This document shows, piece by piece, positions 8,548 through 16,551 of a DNA stretch of 64,000 nt. Where the stretch lies: positions 3,422,001-3,486,000 of the forward strand of contig NZ_FO538765.1 of assembly GCF_000968135.1 (NCBI RefSeq), given 5' to 3'. The stretch is from Magnetospira sp. QH-2 (lineage in GTDB: Bacteria > Pseudomonadota > Alphaproteobacteria > Rhodospirillales > Magnetospiraceae). Position 1 is the stretch's first letter. The number at the start of each line of letters is the position of its first letter. The notes under the pieces were generated by a model. It had not been told where the DNA came from and searched no databases. It saw nothing but the letters and a program-made list of their open reading frames with translations. A program made the translations under genes and the position numbers.

Positions 8548-8943
8548 TTAGACTTTCCCCATGACTTCGAAGCTCTTGATAAAGGGTCCGGCCATACGCG
8601 GATCCTTGACCATCGCTCCGTAGTCACCGACCACGAACTGAAGCTTACGAGAGGTATAGGCCATGCCGAGGCCCATCATGCCCGGAGGCTTCTTCATCCA
8701 CTTTTCCCAGTCCTTGGCGGACGCGCGGATGTCCCAATTCAGCTCCTGTCCTTCGTAGGCACCCCCAGAGATCGCCTGGCCATTTTCGACCACCAGCACA
8801 CCTCGAGGATTGTCCTCACCCACGTAACCATAACCAATTGCCGAGGCGAACCCGATCTTGGCCAGCGCGCTCGCCAAATCCGGCATCGCATTCCACTGGT
8901 CCTTAAAGGTGTCCATCCATTCGGCTGAAAAAACTTCAGACAT
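8548..8943 (-). CDS. SCP-2-like sterol/lipid-transfer family protein
   Basis: 131 residues, no signal peptide. The sequence runs from a short helical N-terminus through GVLVVENGQAISGGAYEGQELNW to RKLQFVVGDYGAMVKDPRMAGPF and a C-terminal helix, the pattern of stand-alone SCP-2 domains that bind hydrophobic ligands. It is the first gene of the minus-strand operon, 11 bp ahead of the RND adaptor. A cytoplasmic carrier or sensor of a lipidic substrate handled by the pump is a reasonable inference, but nothing shows the ligand. Confidence 0.75.
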   Translation of the reverse strand: MSEVFSAEWMDTFKDQWNAMPDLASALAKIGFASAIGYGYVGEDNPRGVLVVENGQAISGGAYEGQELNWDIRASAKDWEKWMKKPPGMMGLGMAYTSRKLQFVVGDYGAMVKDPRMAGPFIKSFEVMGKV

Positions 8944-9243
8944 GCAAAGCCCCCCGTCTTGTCTTGTGTCCCAGTTCCGGACAGGTCATCCGAAACATGT
9001 GCCTATGTTGATTCCCTTAATTCCGTCCCCGGTGCAACTGTTGTCGCTGTGTGGTTCGGGCCTTCCAAGCAGGGCGCGATCTTTTATTGACCGGGTGGGT
9101 CAAGGGATGGGCATCTTAGCACAAGACCCCGCACAATAAAGTGCTTTGTGCGACAATTTCGGGTCATGGATGAGCAAATGCCGACAATCGGCTGATTAGT
9201 TGCGCGATTCCGTCTCCGCGTGGTAGCCTGATGATAATCTAAT
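8944..9243. other. Divergent intergenic region, no gene seen
   Basis: Roughly 300 bp between the SCP-2/RND operon (minus) and the M41-like gene (plus). It must hold both promoters. I found no convincing ORF, hairpin terminator or long inverted repeat, and no copy of the AT-rich inverted repeat seen upstream of the ArsR-type gene. Confidence 0.5.
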
Positions 9244-9903
9244 ATGAAAATTTCGGCGGATTCCAAAGAGAATCAACCCACTAAACAGGGTAACAGCCGG
9301 GAAAACAACGAGCGGGGAAACGCTGGAATGCTAGATACTGAAGGGGTCTGCGACGATCCCGAAGGCCGTTGCGACGACCATGCCTATCGTCTGGCGGTCT
9401 ATCAGGCGGGACACGCGCTTGTGGCGCGTGCCTTGGGGCATCGAATCATGACCGTCCGGCTGCTGCCGCGACCGCCCATCACCATCACCGACAAGAGCTT
9501 TTTGCACAATAACTGGGATTCCTTCATGGATATGTTGGAAGCTCGGGTCATTGAGTTGTTTGGCGGGCAGATGGCGGAGCACATGATCTGCGGCTCCCAT
9601 ACCTGTTGCACCGGCGACATTTCGCGTATCGACGAGTTGACCCGGCTTCTGGCCGGTCTAAACGAAGATACTGATTATGAGGATGTTTTCTTCCATCTGG
9701 AAGAAGTCGCGCAGAATATTTTCACCGATTCGCGAACCATAGACGCGCTCCTGCCTTTGGCCGAATTCCTCTACGAAAAGGAGTTGGCCACGGAATACGA
9801 GATTCCGGGCGAGGAACTGGACGCGATCATCGACCAGTACGTCGACCCCATACCCCAGAACAACTCGCGATTCTCAAAGCTTTTTAAAATGATCAGTAAA
9901 TAA
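9244..9903 (+). CDS. FtsH-type peptidase M41-like protein lacking the HExxH zinc motif
   Basis: 219 residues from the first ATG; an alternative start at 9328 removes 28 poorly conserved residues and neither has a strong ribosome site. The core resembles the M41 protease domain of FtsH: YQAGHALVARALG matches the region that normally reads HEAGHALV, and GGQMAEHMICG...GDISRIDELTRLL matches GGRAAEELIFG...NDLxxAT. The first His and the catalytic Glu of HExxH are Tyr53 and Gln54 here, so zinc proteolysis is not expected. There is no AAA domain or membrane segment. It is probably a pseudoprotease or binding protein; the function is unknown. It is divergent from the RND/sulfur-globule operon. Confidence 0.75.
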   Translation: MKISADSKENQPTKQGNSRENNERGNAGMLDTEGVCDDPEGRCDDHAYRLAVYQAGHALVARALGHRIMTVRLLPRPPITITDKSFLHNNWDSFMDMLEARVIELFGGQMAEHMICGSHTCCTGDISRIDELTRLLAGLNEDTDYEDVFFHLEEVAQNIFTDSRTIDALLPLAEFLYEKELATEYEIPGEELDAIIDQYVDPIPQNNSRFSKLFKMISK

Positions 9904-10015
9904 AGCCGAATCGGGCGTTATCCCATTCAAACCTGAAGGGGGCTAAACGGTCATCTCATGAAGGGGACGACCTTCAGATTCGGGACACTAAAACCAGATT
10001 TTGGGAGTCGCTTCC

Positions 10016-10462
10016 CTAAAAGGGAAACATATTCCCCCACATGTAGGACATGGGCTGCGAGAACGCATGTGTGGCACGCCCCACATCCCGGCCCATATAT
10101 CCAACGATTGAGGTCAAACCGGTCACCGCCGCCGACATGTTGTGAACGTTGGAGGTCATGGTCTTCACGTTGGTATTCAACTGACCGACGCTCGAATCCA
10201 AGTTGGCCACCGATTCGTTCATACCGCTAACCGATTCGTTCATGCGGACCAGGTTGTTATGCATACCCGCCATATCGGCCGCCATGCGTTCCTGGATCAC
10301 CGTCATGCGGACCACCGAGGCATTCATTTCCAACATGACATCGGTCATGACGTAGACCTTCTGCGCCATGCCGTACATCACCCAGGTGAAAACGCTCATG
10401 ACCACAACGATTCCCGCCGTGGTCAAAACGATAAAGCGTCCGCTTGTTTGTCGCCGGTACAT
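10016..10462 (-). CDS. Single-pass membrane protein with coiled-coil periplasmic domain
   Basis: 148 residues. A basic N-terminus (MYRRQTSGR) precedes one membrane helix at about 10-31, then a long Met/Asn-rich region with heptad-like spacing (RMTVIQERMAADMAGMHNNLVRMNESV) predicted to form a coiled coil, and a short tail ending in MWGNMFPF. There are no catalytic motifs. It lies 163 bp downstream of the second RND permease on the same strand, with a strong hairpin between them, so it may be part of that transcription unit at a different level. A scaffold or accessory role is inference. Confidence 0.7.
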   Translation of the reverse strand: MYRRQTSGRFIVLTTAGIVVVMSVFTWVMYGMAQKVYVMTDVMLEMNASVVRMTVIQERMAADMAGMHNNLVRMNESVSGMNESVANLDSSVGQLNTNVKTMTSNVHNMSAAVTGLTSIVGYMGRDVGRATHAFSQPMSYMWGNMFPF

Positions 10463-10517
10463 GACTTCCCCCGTCGTCCCCGGTTCAAGCTCATTCTTGA
10501 ACGTACTGTTAATTATC

Positions 10518-10543
10518 CGCCGGAGCCCTTTGGGGGCCCGGCG
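10518..10543. terminator. Strong GC hairpin between RND permease and membrane-protein gene
   Basis: CGCCGG then GCCC on the left pair with GGGC then CCGGCG on the right, with one bulged A and a 5-nt loop. No T-run follows on either strand, so it is either a weak terminator or an mRNA-stabilising or attenuating stem within the minus-strand unit. Confidence 0.45.
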
Positions 10544-10625
10544 AATACCACTACCTTAGGCCTTTTCTCCGCCCTTGTTAAGCCAAAAAATTAGCACATG
10601 CTTATATACATTCACTTTCATGCAC

Positions 10626-13600
10626 TTACCCATCCTTTTCGCCCTCTCCGAAGCCTCGCCCGTCATCCCGCAGCCAGACATATATGGCCGGAATCACCAA
10701 AAGGGTGAGTGCCGTCGAGGACATCAGGCCGAAAACCATGGAAATGGCCAACCCCTGGAAGATCGGATCGGCAAGAATGAACGCCGCGCCAATCATCGCC
10801 GCCAACGCGGTGAGGAAGATCGGCTTGAAGCGCGTGGCTCCGGCATCGATCAGGGCCTGACGCAAGGGAATCCCTGTTTCCCGTTGATGATTGATGAAAT
10901 CCACCAAGAGAATCGAATTCCGCACGATAATGCCCGCCAAGGCGATGAAGCCGATCATGGAGGTGGCGGTAAAGGGCGCATTAAACAGCCAATGGCCGAT
11001 CACAATGCCGATTAGCGTCAGGGGTACGGGCACCAAGATCACCAGCGGGACCTTGAACGAGCCGAACTGACCGACCACCAACAGGTAGATGGCCATGATG
11101 GCCACCGCGAAGGCGGCCCCCATATCGCGGAAGGTCACGTAGGTGATCTCCCATTCGCCGTCCCACAGCACGGAAACCTTGGATTCGTCCTCCGGCTGGC
11201 CGTGATAAAGAAATTCGGGCGGCCCCACCGATCCCCAATCCATGCTCGCCACCTGATCTTCCACGGCGAACATGCCGTAGACCGGGGCTTCGAATCGCCC
11301 GGCGGGCTCGCCCATGATCATTTCGGCAAAATGGCCGTCACGACGAAAGATCGGGAAAGAGGCCTGTTCACGCACGATTCGCACCACATCGCCCAGTTCG
11401 ACGATTCGCCCTCCATCGCCCGCCGGACCCGGTGCAGGCAGCGGCGTGGCCAGCAGGCGCTCTGATGGGTAGAGATCGCTTTTCGGCAGCCGCACGGCAA
11501 TTTCGATGGGATCGGCTCCCCGTCCCCGCTGGGAATGACCGACCGTGACCCCGCCCAACAGCACCTGTAGCGAATCGTACACCGCCTGTTCCGAAACGCC
11601 ATGGAATTCCAGGGCTTCCTGATCGATGACAAACCGCAAACGCTCGGTGGGTGCCCCAAAGGAATCGTCCACATCGACGACAAAATCCACCGCTTCATAG
11701 GCCTGGCGGATCTTTGCCGCCGCCGCCCGGCGCGATTCGGCGTCGGGCCCATAGACCTCGGCCAGCAAGGTGGAGAGCACCGGCGGTCCCGGCGGCACTT
11801 CGACCACTTTTACCGAGGTCCCTTCGGGCACCTCCAGGTCCGCCAGCTTTTGCCGCACGTCCAAGGCAATGTCGTGGCTGGTCCGGTCGCGGTGATGCTT
11901 GGCCGTCAGATTGACCTGCAAATCCCCCAGTTCCGGCTTTTCACGCAAATAGTAATGCCGCACCAGGCCATTGAAGTTGAACGGCGCCGAGGTGCCCGCA
12001 TAGGCCTGGATCGATACCAGCTCCGGCAGGTCACGGATGCGCTCGGCAGCCGCCTTCAGCACCCTTTCGGTATCTTCCAGCGCACTGCCTTCGGGCAGAT
12101 CCACCACGATCTGGAACTCCGACTTGTTGTCGAACGGCAGCAGCTTGACCGTCACGTCCTTGGTGGCGAATAGCACCATGACACCGATGGTCGCCACGGA
12201 GGTCACGGCCAGCAGCAGCTTGGATCGTCCCCGTCCTTCCAGCACCGGACGGGCCACCCGGCGGTAAAAGGCACCGAGCTTGCCTTCGTGTTCCAGATGA
12301 TCATAGGACGTTGAATCGGGTTCGAAGATGTCGAACTCCTCGCGCAGGCGGTCATCTACCTCTTTCTCCGAGCAACGCAAAATCGGCGAGAGCAGCTTGC
12401 ACATGGAGGCGCGGAAGCGGCCTTTGCCCTGGGTCGTCTTGCCGGAAACCTTCATCAAAAGCCACGGCGTCACAATCACCGCGATGAAGAAGGAAAACAG
12501 CATGGCCGCCGAGGCGTTGGCCGGAATGGGGCTCATATAGGGCCCCATCAGACCGGAGACGAACATCATCGGCAGCAGGGCCGCGACGATGGTCAAGGTG
12601 GCGATGATGGTCGGATTGCCCACCTCGGCCACGCCTTCCACGGCGATCTGAATGGGAGTCTTGGTCTTGTCGCCTTTTTTCATGTGGCAGTGACGGACAA
12701 TGTTCTCCACCACCACGATGGCGTCATCGACCAGGATACCGATGGAGAAGATCAAGGCGAACAGGCTCACCCGGTTGATTGTGAAGCCCATCAGGTGCGC
12801 CGCGAACAGGGTCAGCAAAATGGTGGTGGGGATCACCACCATCACCACCAGACCTTCCCGCCAGCCGATGGTCAGGGTGATCAGAATGACGATGGACACC
12901 GTGGCCAGGGCCAGATGGAACAGCAACTCGTCGGCCTTTTCCAGGGCCGTTTCGCCATAGTTCCGCGTAACCTCCACGGAGACTCCGGGCGGGATCAGGC
13001 GACCCTTGACGGACTCCAGGCGTTCTTCGAGCTTTTGGGCCACGGTTACCGCATTGGCCCCAGCCCGCTTGGCCAAAGCAATGGACACGGCGGGAACCGG
13101 ACCACCGGTCTCGGACTTGCCGATCTGCCAGACCCGGTGTTCGCCGGGCTCTGCGCCGACCACCACATTGGCCACGTCCTTCACATAAACCGGACGGCCA
13201 TCGCGGCTGGTGATCAGCAACTGGCCAATATCGCCGACCCCTTGCAGGGTCTGGCCGGCCACGGCGGGAACGGAATGCCCGCCACTGCGCAGGGTACCCA
13301 CCTGGAACGACCGATTGGCGTTGCGGATTTTATCGACCACCTGGTTGAGGGTCAGCCCATGGCGGGACAACAACTCTGGATCAGGCTCGACGCGAATCTG
13401 GTTGGCCCGACCACCGACGATCAGGGTCAGCCCCACGTCCGGCACCTTGACCAATTCCGGCAGCAGTTCCTCGGCCAGATTATAAAGTGCGTTGTCGTCC
13501 CAACGATCGGCCACCTTGGCCTCCGGCGACAGGGTGAAGACGACGATGGGCACGTCGTTGACCCCGCGACCGACGATCAATGGCATGGGAATCCCATAGG

Positions 13601-13988
13601 GAATGGTATCCAGATGAGCCTGGATGGTTTCGTGGATACGCACGATTGCCACATCCTCGTCAGTGCCCACGTCGAAACGGGCCGAGACCATGACGAAATC
13701 GTCCATGCTCTCGGAATAGACATGCTCCACGTTGTCGATGCCGTTGACGATGTCTTCCAACGGCTTGGTCACCAGTTCGACCACGTCCACCGCCTTCAGG
13801 CCGTCCACGTTGACGATGATATCAACCACCGGCACGGAGATCTGCGGCTCTTCCTCGCGCGGCAGCACCGCCAGGGCGATCAGGCCCACGGCAATGGAGG
13901 CCAGCAGCAACAGCGGCGTCAACGGCGAGGTGATGAAGGCCCGGGTGATATTCCCGGAGATGCCCAGCTTCGGCTCCTGGTCGCTCAT
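10626..13988 (-). CDS. RND-family efflux permease (second system)
   Basis: 1120 residues, normal length for the family. It starts with TM1 followed by PREEEPQISVPVVDI. TM4 has GILVDDAIVVVENI and the TM11 region has GIIVRNSILLVDF. Two large periplasmic loops with the porter and docking domains lie between TM1-2 and TM7-8. It is a paralogue of the permease at 3014-7357 but without the C-terminal tail. Its start codon overlaps the adaptor stop by 4 bp (ATGA), so the pair is translationally coupled. The divergent ArsR-type gene with persulfide-sensor cysteines suggests induction by reactive sulfur species. The substrate is not known. Confidence 0.93.
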   Translation of the reverse strand: MSDQEPKLGISGNITRAFITSPLTPLLLLASIAVGLIALAVLPREEEPQISVPVVDIIVNVDGLKAVDVVELVTKPLEDIVNGIDNVEHVYSESMDDFVMVSARFDVGTDEDVAIVRIHETIQAHLDTIPYGIPMPLIVGRGVNDVPIVVFTLSPEAKVADRWDDNALYNLAEELLPELVKVPDVGLTLIVGGRANQIRVEPDPELLSRHGLTLNQVVDKIRNANRSFQVGTLRSGGHSVPAVAGQTLQGVGDIGQLLITSRDGRPVYVKDVANVVVGAEPGEHRVWQIGKSETGGPVPAVSIALAKRAGANAVTVAQKLEERLESVKGRLIPPGVSVEVTRNYGETALEKADELLFHLALATVSIVILITLTIGWREGLVVMVVIPTTILLTLFAAHLMGFTINRVSLFALIFSIGILVDDAIVVVENIVRHCHMKKGDKTKTPIQIAVEGVAEVGNPTIIATLTIVAALLPMMFVSGLMGPYMSPIPANASAAMLFSFFIAVIVTPWLLMKVSGKTTQGKGRFRASMCKLLSPILRCSEKEVDDRLREEFDIFEPDSTSYDHLEHEGKLGAFYRRVARPVLEGRGRSKLLLAVTSVATIGVMVLFATKDVTVKLLPFDNKSEFQIVVDLPEGSALEDTERVLKAAAERIRDLPELVSIQAYAGTSAPFNFNGLVRHYYLREKPELGDLQVNLTAKHHRDRTSHDIALDVRQKLADLEVPEGTSVKVVEVPPGPPVLSTLLAEVYGPDAESRRAAAAKIRQAYEAVDFVVDVDDSFGAPTERLRFVIDQEALEFHGVSEQAVYDSLQVLLGGVTVGHSQRGRGADPIEIAVRLPKSDLYPSERLLATPLPAPGPAGDGGRIVELGDVVRIVREQASFPIFRRDGHFAEMIMGEPAGRFEAPVYGMFAVEDQVASMDWGSVGPPEFLYHGQPEDESKVSVLWDGEWEITYVTFRDMGAAFAVAIMAIYLLVVGQFGSFKVPLVILVPVPLTLIGIVIGHWLFNAPFTATSMIGFIALAGIIVRNSILLVDFINHQRETGIPLRQALIDAGATRFKPIFLTALAAMIGAAFILADPIFQGLAISMVFGLMSSTALTLLVIPAIYVWLRDDGRGFGEGEKDG

Positions 13989-14983
13989 GGCAGTTTCACC
14001 ACGTCGCCGTCGCGCAGGCCGGACAGGATCTCGATTCCCCCGGTCACCGGACGCCCCCGTTCGACGACCACTTCGGTCCCATCGGTCAGGGTGACGAACG
14101 TCAGGCCGAAGCGGTCATGCAGCGCTGCCTCGGGCACCACGAAGACTTCCCTTGCGCCGGTTTCCACATAGACCAAGGTCCGCTCGCCGACCAGATAGCC
14201 TTCCAAGCCATCGGCCTCCACATCGGCCACGACCCGGCCCTGTTCCATGCGCGGATAGACCTGAACCACCTGGCCTTGGCGTAAATGCTCGTTGGATGCC
14301 GCCTGCACGCCACGCGGCCCGACCAATACCATATCGCCTTCCTTCAAGAAGCGGGCGTGGCGTTCGGGCAGGCTCATGCGCAGGAAATAGGCCTCGGCGG
14401 CAATGGTGGCGATGACCTCGCCGGGCAGCACCACCGCCCCGGTGGTGGCCTTGACCTCCAACACCCGACCGGAGCCCGGCGCCAGAACGGCGCCCTCGCG
14501 GGCCTGTTGCTCGATCACCTGACGTTCGGCCTGCAAGGAGGCCAGATTGCGATCCACGACCCGAAGCGCCGTTTCAGCCGCATCCAATTTGGCCTGAGCA
14601 ATGGTGCCGGAGCGTTTTAGCTCGCGTGCCCTGTTCAGGTCCGTGTCGGCCTTTTTGCGTTCCGCCACCAAGGACTGCACCTTGGCCTGGATGGCCTGGA
14701 TCTGGAGCGCCAGTTTGGCGTCACCGACAACGGCGATCTCCTGATCCGCCTCGACCATCGAGCCTTCATCCACCGACAATGCGGCAAGGGTGCCACCGAT
14801 ACGGGCCCGGGCAAGCAGCAAATCAGCGCTTTCCACCGTGGCGAAAACCGCTTTGCGATCTTCGATCATTTGCTTTTTGACAGTGAATTCACCCGCCGAT
14901 GCGCCCATTTCGGCACCCATCAGGCCCAGAGCCAGAGCAAAGACGCCCCCGAGGGAAGAAAAAATTACATTGTTTTTCAGCAT
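13985..14983 (-). CDS. RND periplasmic adaptor (second system)
   Basis: 332 residues from the ATG at 14983, chosen because AGGAG lies 8 bases upstream and a signal peptide follows at once (MLKNNVIFSSLGGVFALALG..., cleavage near ASAG-E). The body has split lipoyl halves (LAALSVDEGSMVEADQEIAVVGD and GRVLEVKATTGAVVLPGEVI) around a helical hairpin (about residues 75-150) and ends in a barrel domain. An earlier in-frame start would add 13 residues before the signal peptide. It overlaps the permease start by 4 bp. The promoter is shared with the divergent ArsR-type regulator. Confidence 0.9.
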   Translation of the reverse strand: MLKNNVIFSSLGGVFALALGLMGAEMGASAGEFTVKKQMIEDRKAVFATVESADLLLARARIGGTLAALSVDEGSMVEADQEIAVVGDAKLALQIQAIQAKVQSLVAERKKADTDLNRARELKRSGTIAQAKLDAAETALRVVDRNLASLQAERQVIEQQAREGAVLAPGSGRVLEVKATTGAVVLPGEVIATIAAEAYFLRMSLPERHARFLKEGDMVLVGPRGVQAASNEHLRQGQVVQVYPRMEQGRVVADVEADGLEGYLVGERTLVYVETGAREVFVVPEAALHDRFGLTFVTLTDGTEVVVERGRPVTGGIEILSGLRDGDVVKLP

Positions 14984-15053
14984 AATAGCATCTCCTGGAC
15001 CGCTCACGGTCGAATTCCTCAACGAAACTTGCTGACAGATATGGGTGTTTTTC

Positions 15054-15077
15054 TTATATTAGCAAGATCAAATATAA
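15054..15077. promoter_or_regulatory. Inverted repeat, probable operator of the ArsR/BigR-like regulator
   Basis: TTATATT (15054-15060) and AATATAA (15071-15077) form a perfect 7-bp inverted repeat with a 10-bp spacer. It lies between the adaptor start (14983) and the regulator start (15094), 17 bp upstream of the latter. AT-rich dyads are typical operators for ArsR-family dimers, so it probably controls both divergent genes. Binding is inferred. Confidence 0.6.
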
Positions 15078-15093
15078 AAATAACGGAGTCGCG

Positions 15094-15414
15094 GTGATCA
15101 TGATGGACGTTGACGTATTGGAGCGCAATGTTCGCGAAGCGTCTGGTTTGCTCAAGTGTTTGAGCAACGACCGGCGGCTGATGATCGTGTGCGAATTGAG
15201 CAGCGGCGAGAAGTCCGTGGGGGCGCTGGAAGAGCGCGTGGGCCTGACTCAATCGGCCCTATCCCAGCATTTGGCCCGGTTGCGAAAGGACGGCATCGTC
15301 CGCACCCGTCGCGATTCCCAACGCATATACTACTCACTGGTCGATGCCAACGTCACCCGCATGCTGGAAACCCTGGCCGAACTGTATTGCCCGACGGGTT
15401 CCGAAGAGGCGTAG
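15094..15414 (+). CDS. ArsR-family regulator of the BigR/SqrR persulfide-sensing type
   Basis: 106 residues from a GTG with GGAG 5 bases upstream; ATGs at codons 3 and 4 are alternatives. The winged helix includes the recognition helix segment LTQSALSQHLARLRKDGIV and the wing RRDSQRIYYSL. Cys33 (MIVCEL) and Cys99 (LYCPTG) fall where BigR and SqrR carry their reactive pair, and the spacing of 66 residues is identical to Cys41/Cys107 of SqrR (established knowledge). A further Cys22 is present. Members release DNA when sulfane sulfur bridges the two cysteines. Its divergent partner is an RND pump, so it is probably a repressor of sulfur-stress efflux. Confidence 0.88.
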   Translation: MIMMDVDVLERNVREASGLLKCLSNDRRLMIVCELSSGEKSVGALEERVGLTQSALSQHLARLRKDGIVRTRRDSQRIYYSLVDANVTRMLETLAELYCPTGSEEA

Positions 15415-15538
15415 ACGCTCCGGGCGGGCTGGGAGCCCTGATCCCCGGTCCAGGCAGGGCACTTTTCCACATTGACCGGTTTGATGGACAGTTCGGCCTT
15501 GGAATGCAGGCGGATTTCAATGCTGTGCTTCATGCCCG

Positions 15539-16441
15539 TCACTCTGTCATTGGCGCCACGCGTCGTTCCCGCTCCAGAATATACAAGCCCGACACCGCCA
15601 CAAGGGCCACTCCGATCCACACCAACGGGTCTGGCACTTCCTGCCAGAACCACCAGCCGAACAGGGTTGCCCAAGCCAGAGCCGTGTAATCCATTGGCGC
15701 CAGCAGCGAGGCCTCGGCGATGCGGAAGGCCTGGGTCATGGCCAGCGCCGCGCAACCGCCAACCACGCCCATGATCATATAGAGCCCCATATCCGCGCCG
15801 TCGGGCATGCCTTGCCAGACGAATGGCAGGGCGATCAATCCGCCCAGTCCGGCCACCAGGCTGGCCCACAGGGTCATGGCCATGGCGGAGGACCCCACAG
15901 CATAGACCCGCGCGGTCACCATGGTGGCGGCATAAAAGAAGGCAGCCGCCAGGACCAACAACGATCCCGGCGCCAAAATGCCGCCGGAAGGCTGGGTGAT
16001 CACTGCCACGCCGACGGCCCCGATGCCGATGGCCACCCAGCGGCGCGGACCAACCTTTTCGCCCAGCAACAGGATCGACAGGCCGGTCACGAACAAGGGC
16101 GCGGCAAATACCAGGGCGATCCCTTCCGCCAGAGGCACCAAGACGATGCCGGTGAAGAAGGTGACTTGAGCCAACAAGATCAAGAGGCCGCGAATCAGGT
16201 GCGGCTTGAAGGACGGCCCGGGATGCAAGGCCTTCAGCCGCTGCCCTTTCGGGTTCAAGAGCAACGTCGCGGCCAGAATGGGCAGGATACCGAACATCGC
16301 CCGCATGACCATGGTCAGCGGCACCGGATGAGTCTCGCCCATCCATTTGACAATGGCGTCCATGACGGAAAAACCAAATACCGCGAACAGCATAAAGGCG
16401 ATTCCGGCGGCAGGTCGATGCTGGCGGCCGGTGTCGACCAT
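15539..16441 (-). CDS. EamA/DMT-family transporter
   Basis: 300 residues with about ten hydrophobic helices arranged as two EamA repeats: residues ~12-140 beginning AGIAFMLFAVFGFSVMDAIVKW, and ~150-290 with FYAATMVTARVYA and LLAPMDYTALAWATLFGW. The end of the first repeat (LLGEKVGPRRWVAIGIGAVGV) is a family signature. Such proteins export small metabolites or amino acids from the inner membrane; the substrate here cannot be told. It stands alone, convergent with the ArsR-type gene and 110 bp downstream of the metallophosphoesterase on the same strand. Confidence 0.9.
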   Translation of the reverse strand: MVDTGRQHRPAAGIAFMLFAVFGFSVMDAIVKWMGETHPVPLTMVMRAMFGILPILAATLLLNPKGQRLKALHPGPSFKPHLIRGLLILLAQVTFFTGIVLVPLAEGIALVFAAPLFVTGLSILLLGEKVGPRRWVAIGIGAVGVAVITQPSGGILAPGSLLVLAAAFFYAATMVTARVYAVGSSAMAMTLWASLVAGLGGLIALPFVWQGMPDGADMGLYMIMGVVGGCAALAMTQAFRIAEASLLAPMDYTALAWATLFGWWFWQEVPDPLVWIGVALVAVSGLYILERERRVAPMTE

Positions 16442-16466
16442 GGGGCGGGTTCCGTTCTGGGTAATG

Positions 16467-16496
16467 AAAGGCCTTTGGCGGGTCGATCGACCCGCC
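16467..16496. terminator. Two adjacent perfect palindromes between minus-strand genes
   Basis: AAAGGCCTTT (16467-16476) abuts GGCGGGTCGATCGACCCGCC (16477-16496), both perfectly self-complementary. On the minus strand the GC-rich stem follows the metallophosphoesterase stop by ~55 bp, which suits a terminator, though no long T-run follows. It is also 26 bp upstream of the DMT transporter start, so an operator role is possible. Confidence 0.45.
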
Positions 16497-16551
16497 GGGT
16501 CGGGTCGGCGATGCCAGGCTTGGTGTAGAATTCAAGATCTGGCGTGACGCT

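Noticed and set aside
15330-15533. 67-residue minus-strand ORF (MKHSIEIRLHSK...) downstream of the DMT transporter
   Set aside because: It overlaps the 3' end of the ArsR-type gene by 85 bp antisense, has no good ribosome site, and its second half reads as the shadow of that gene. The first ~40 codons could still be real.
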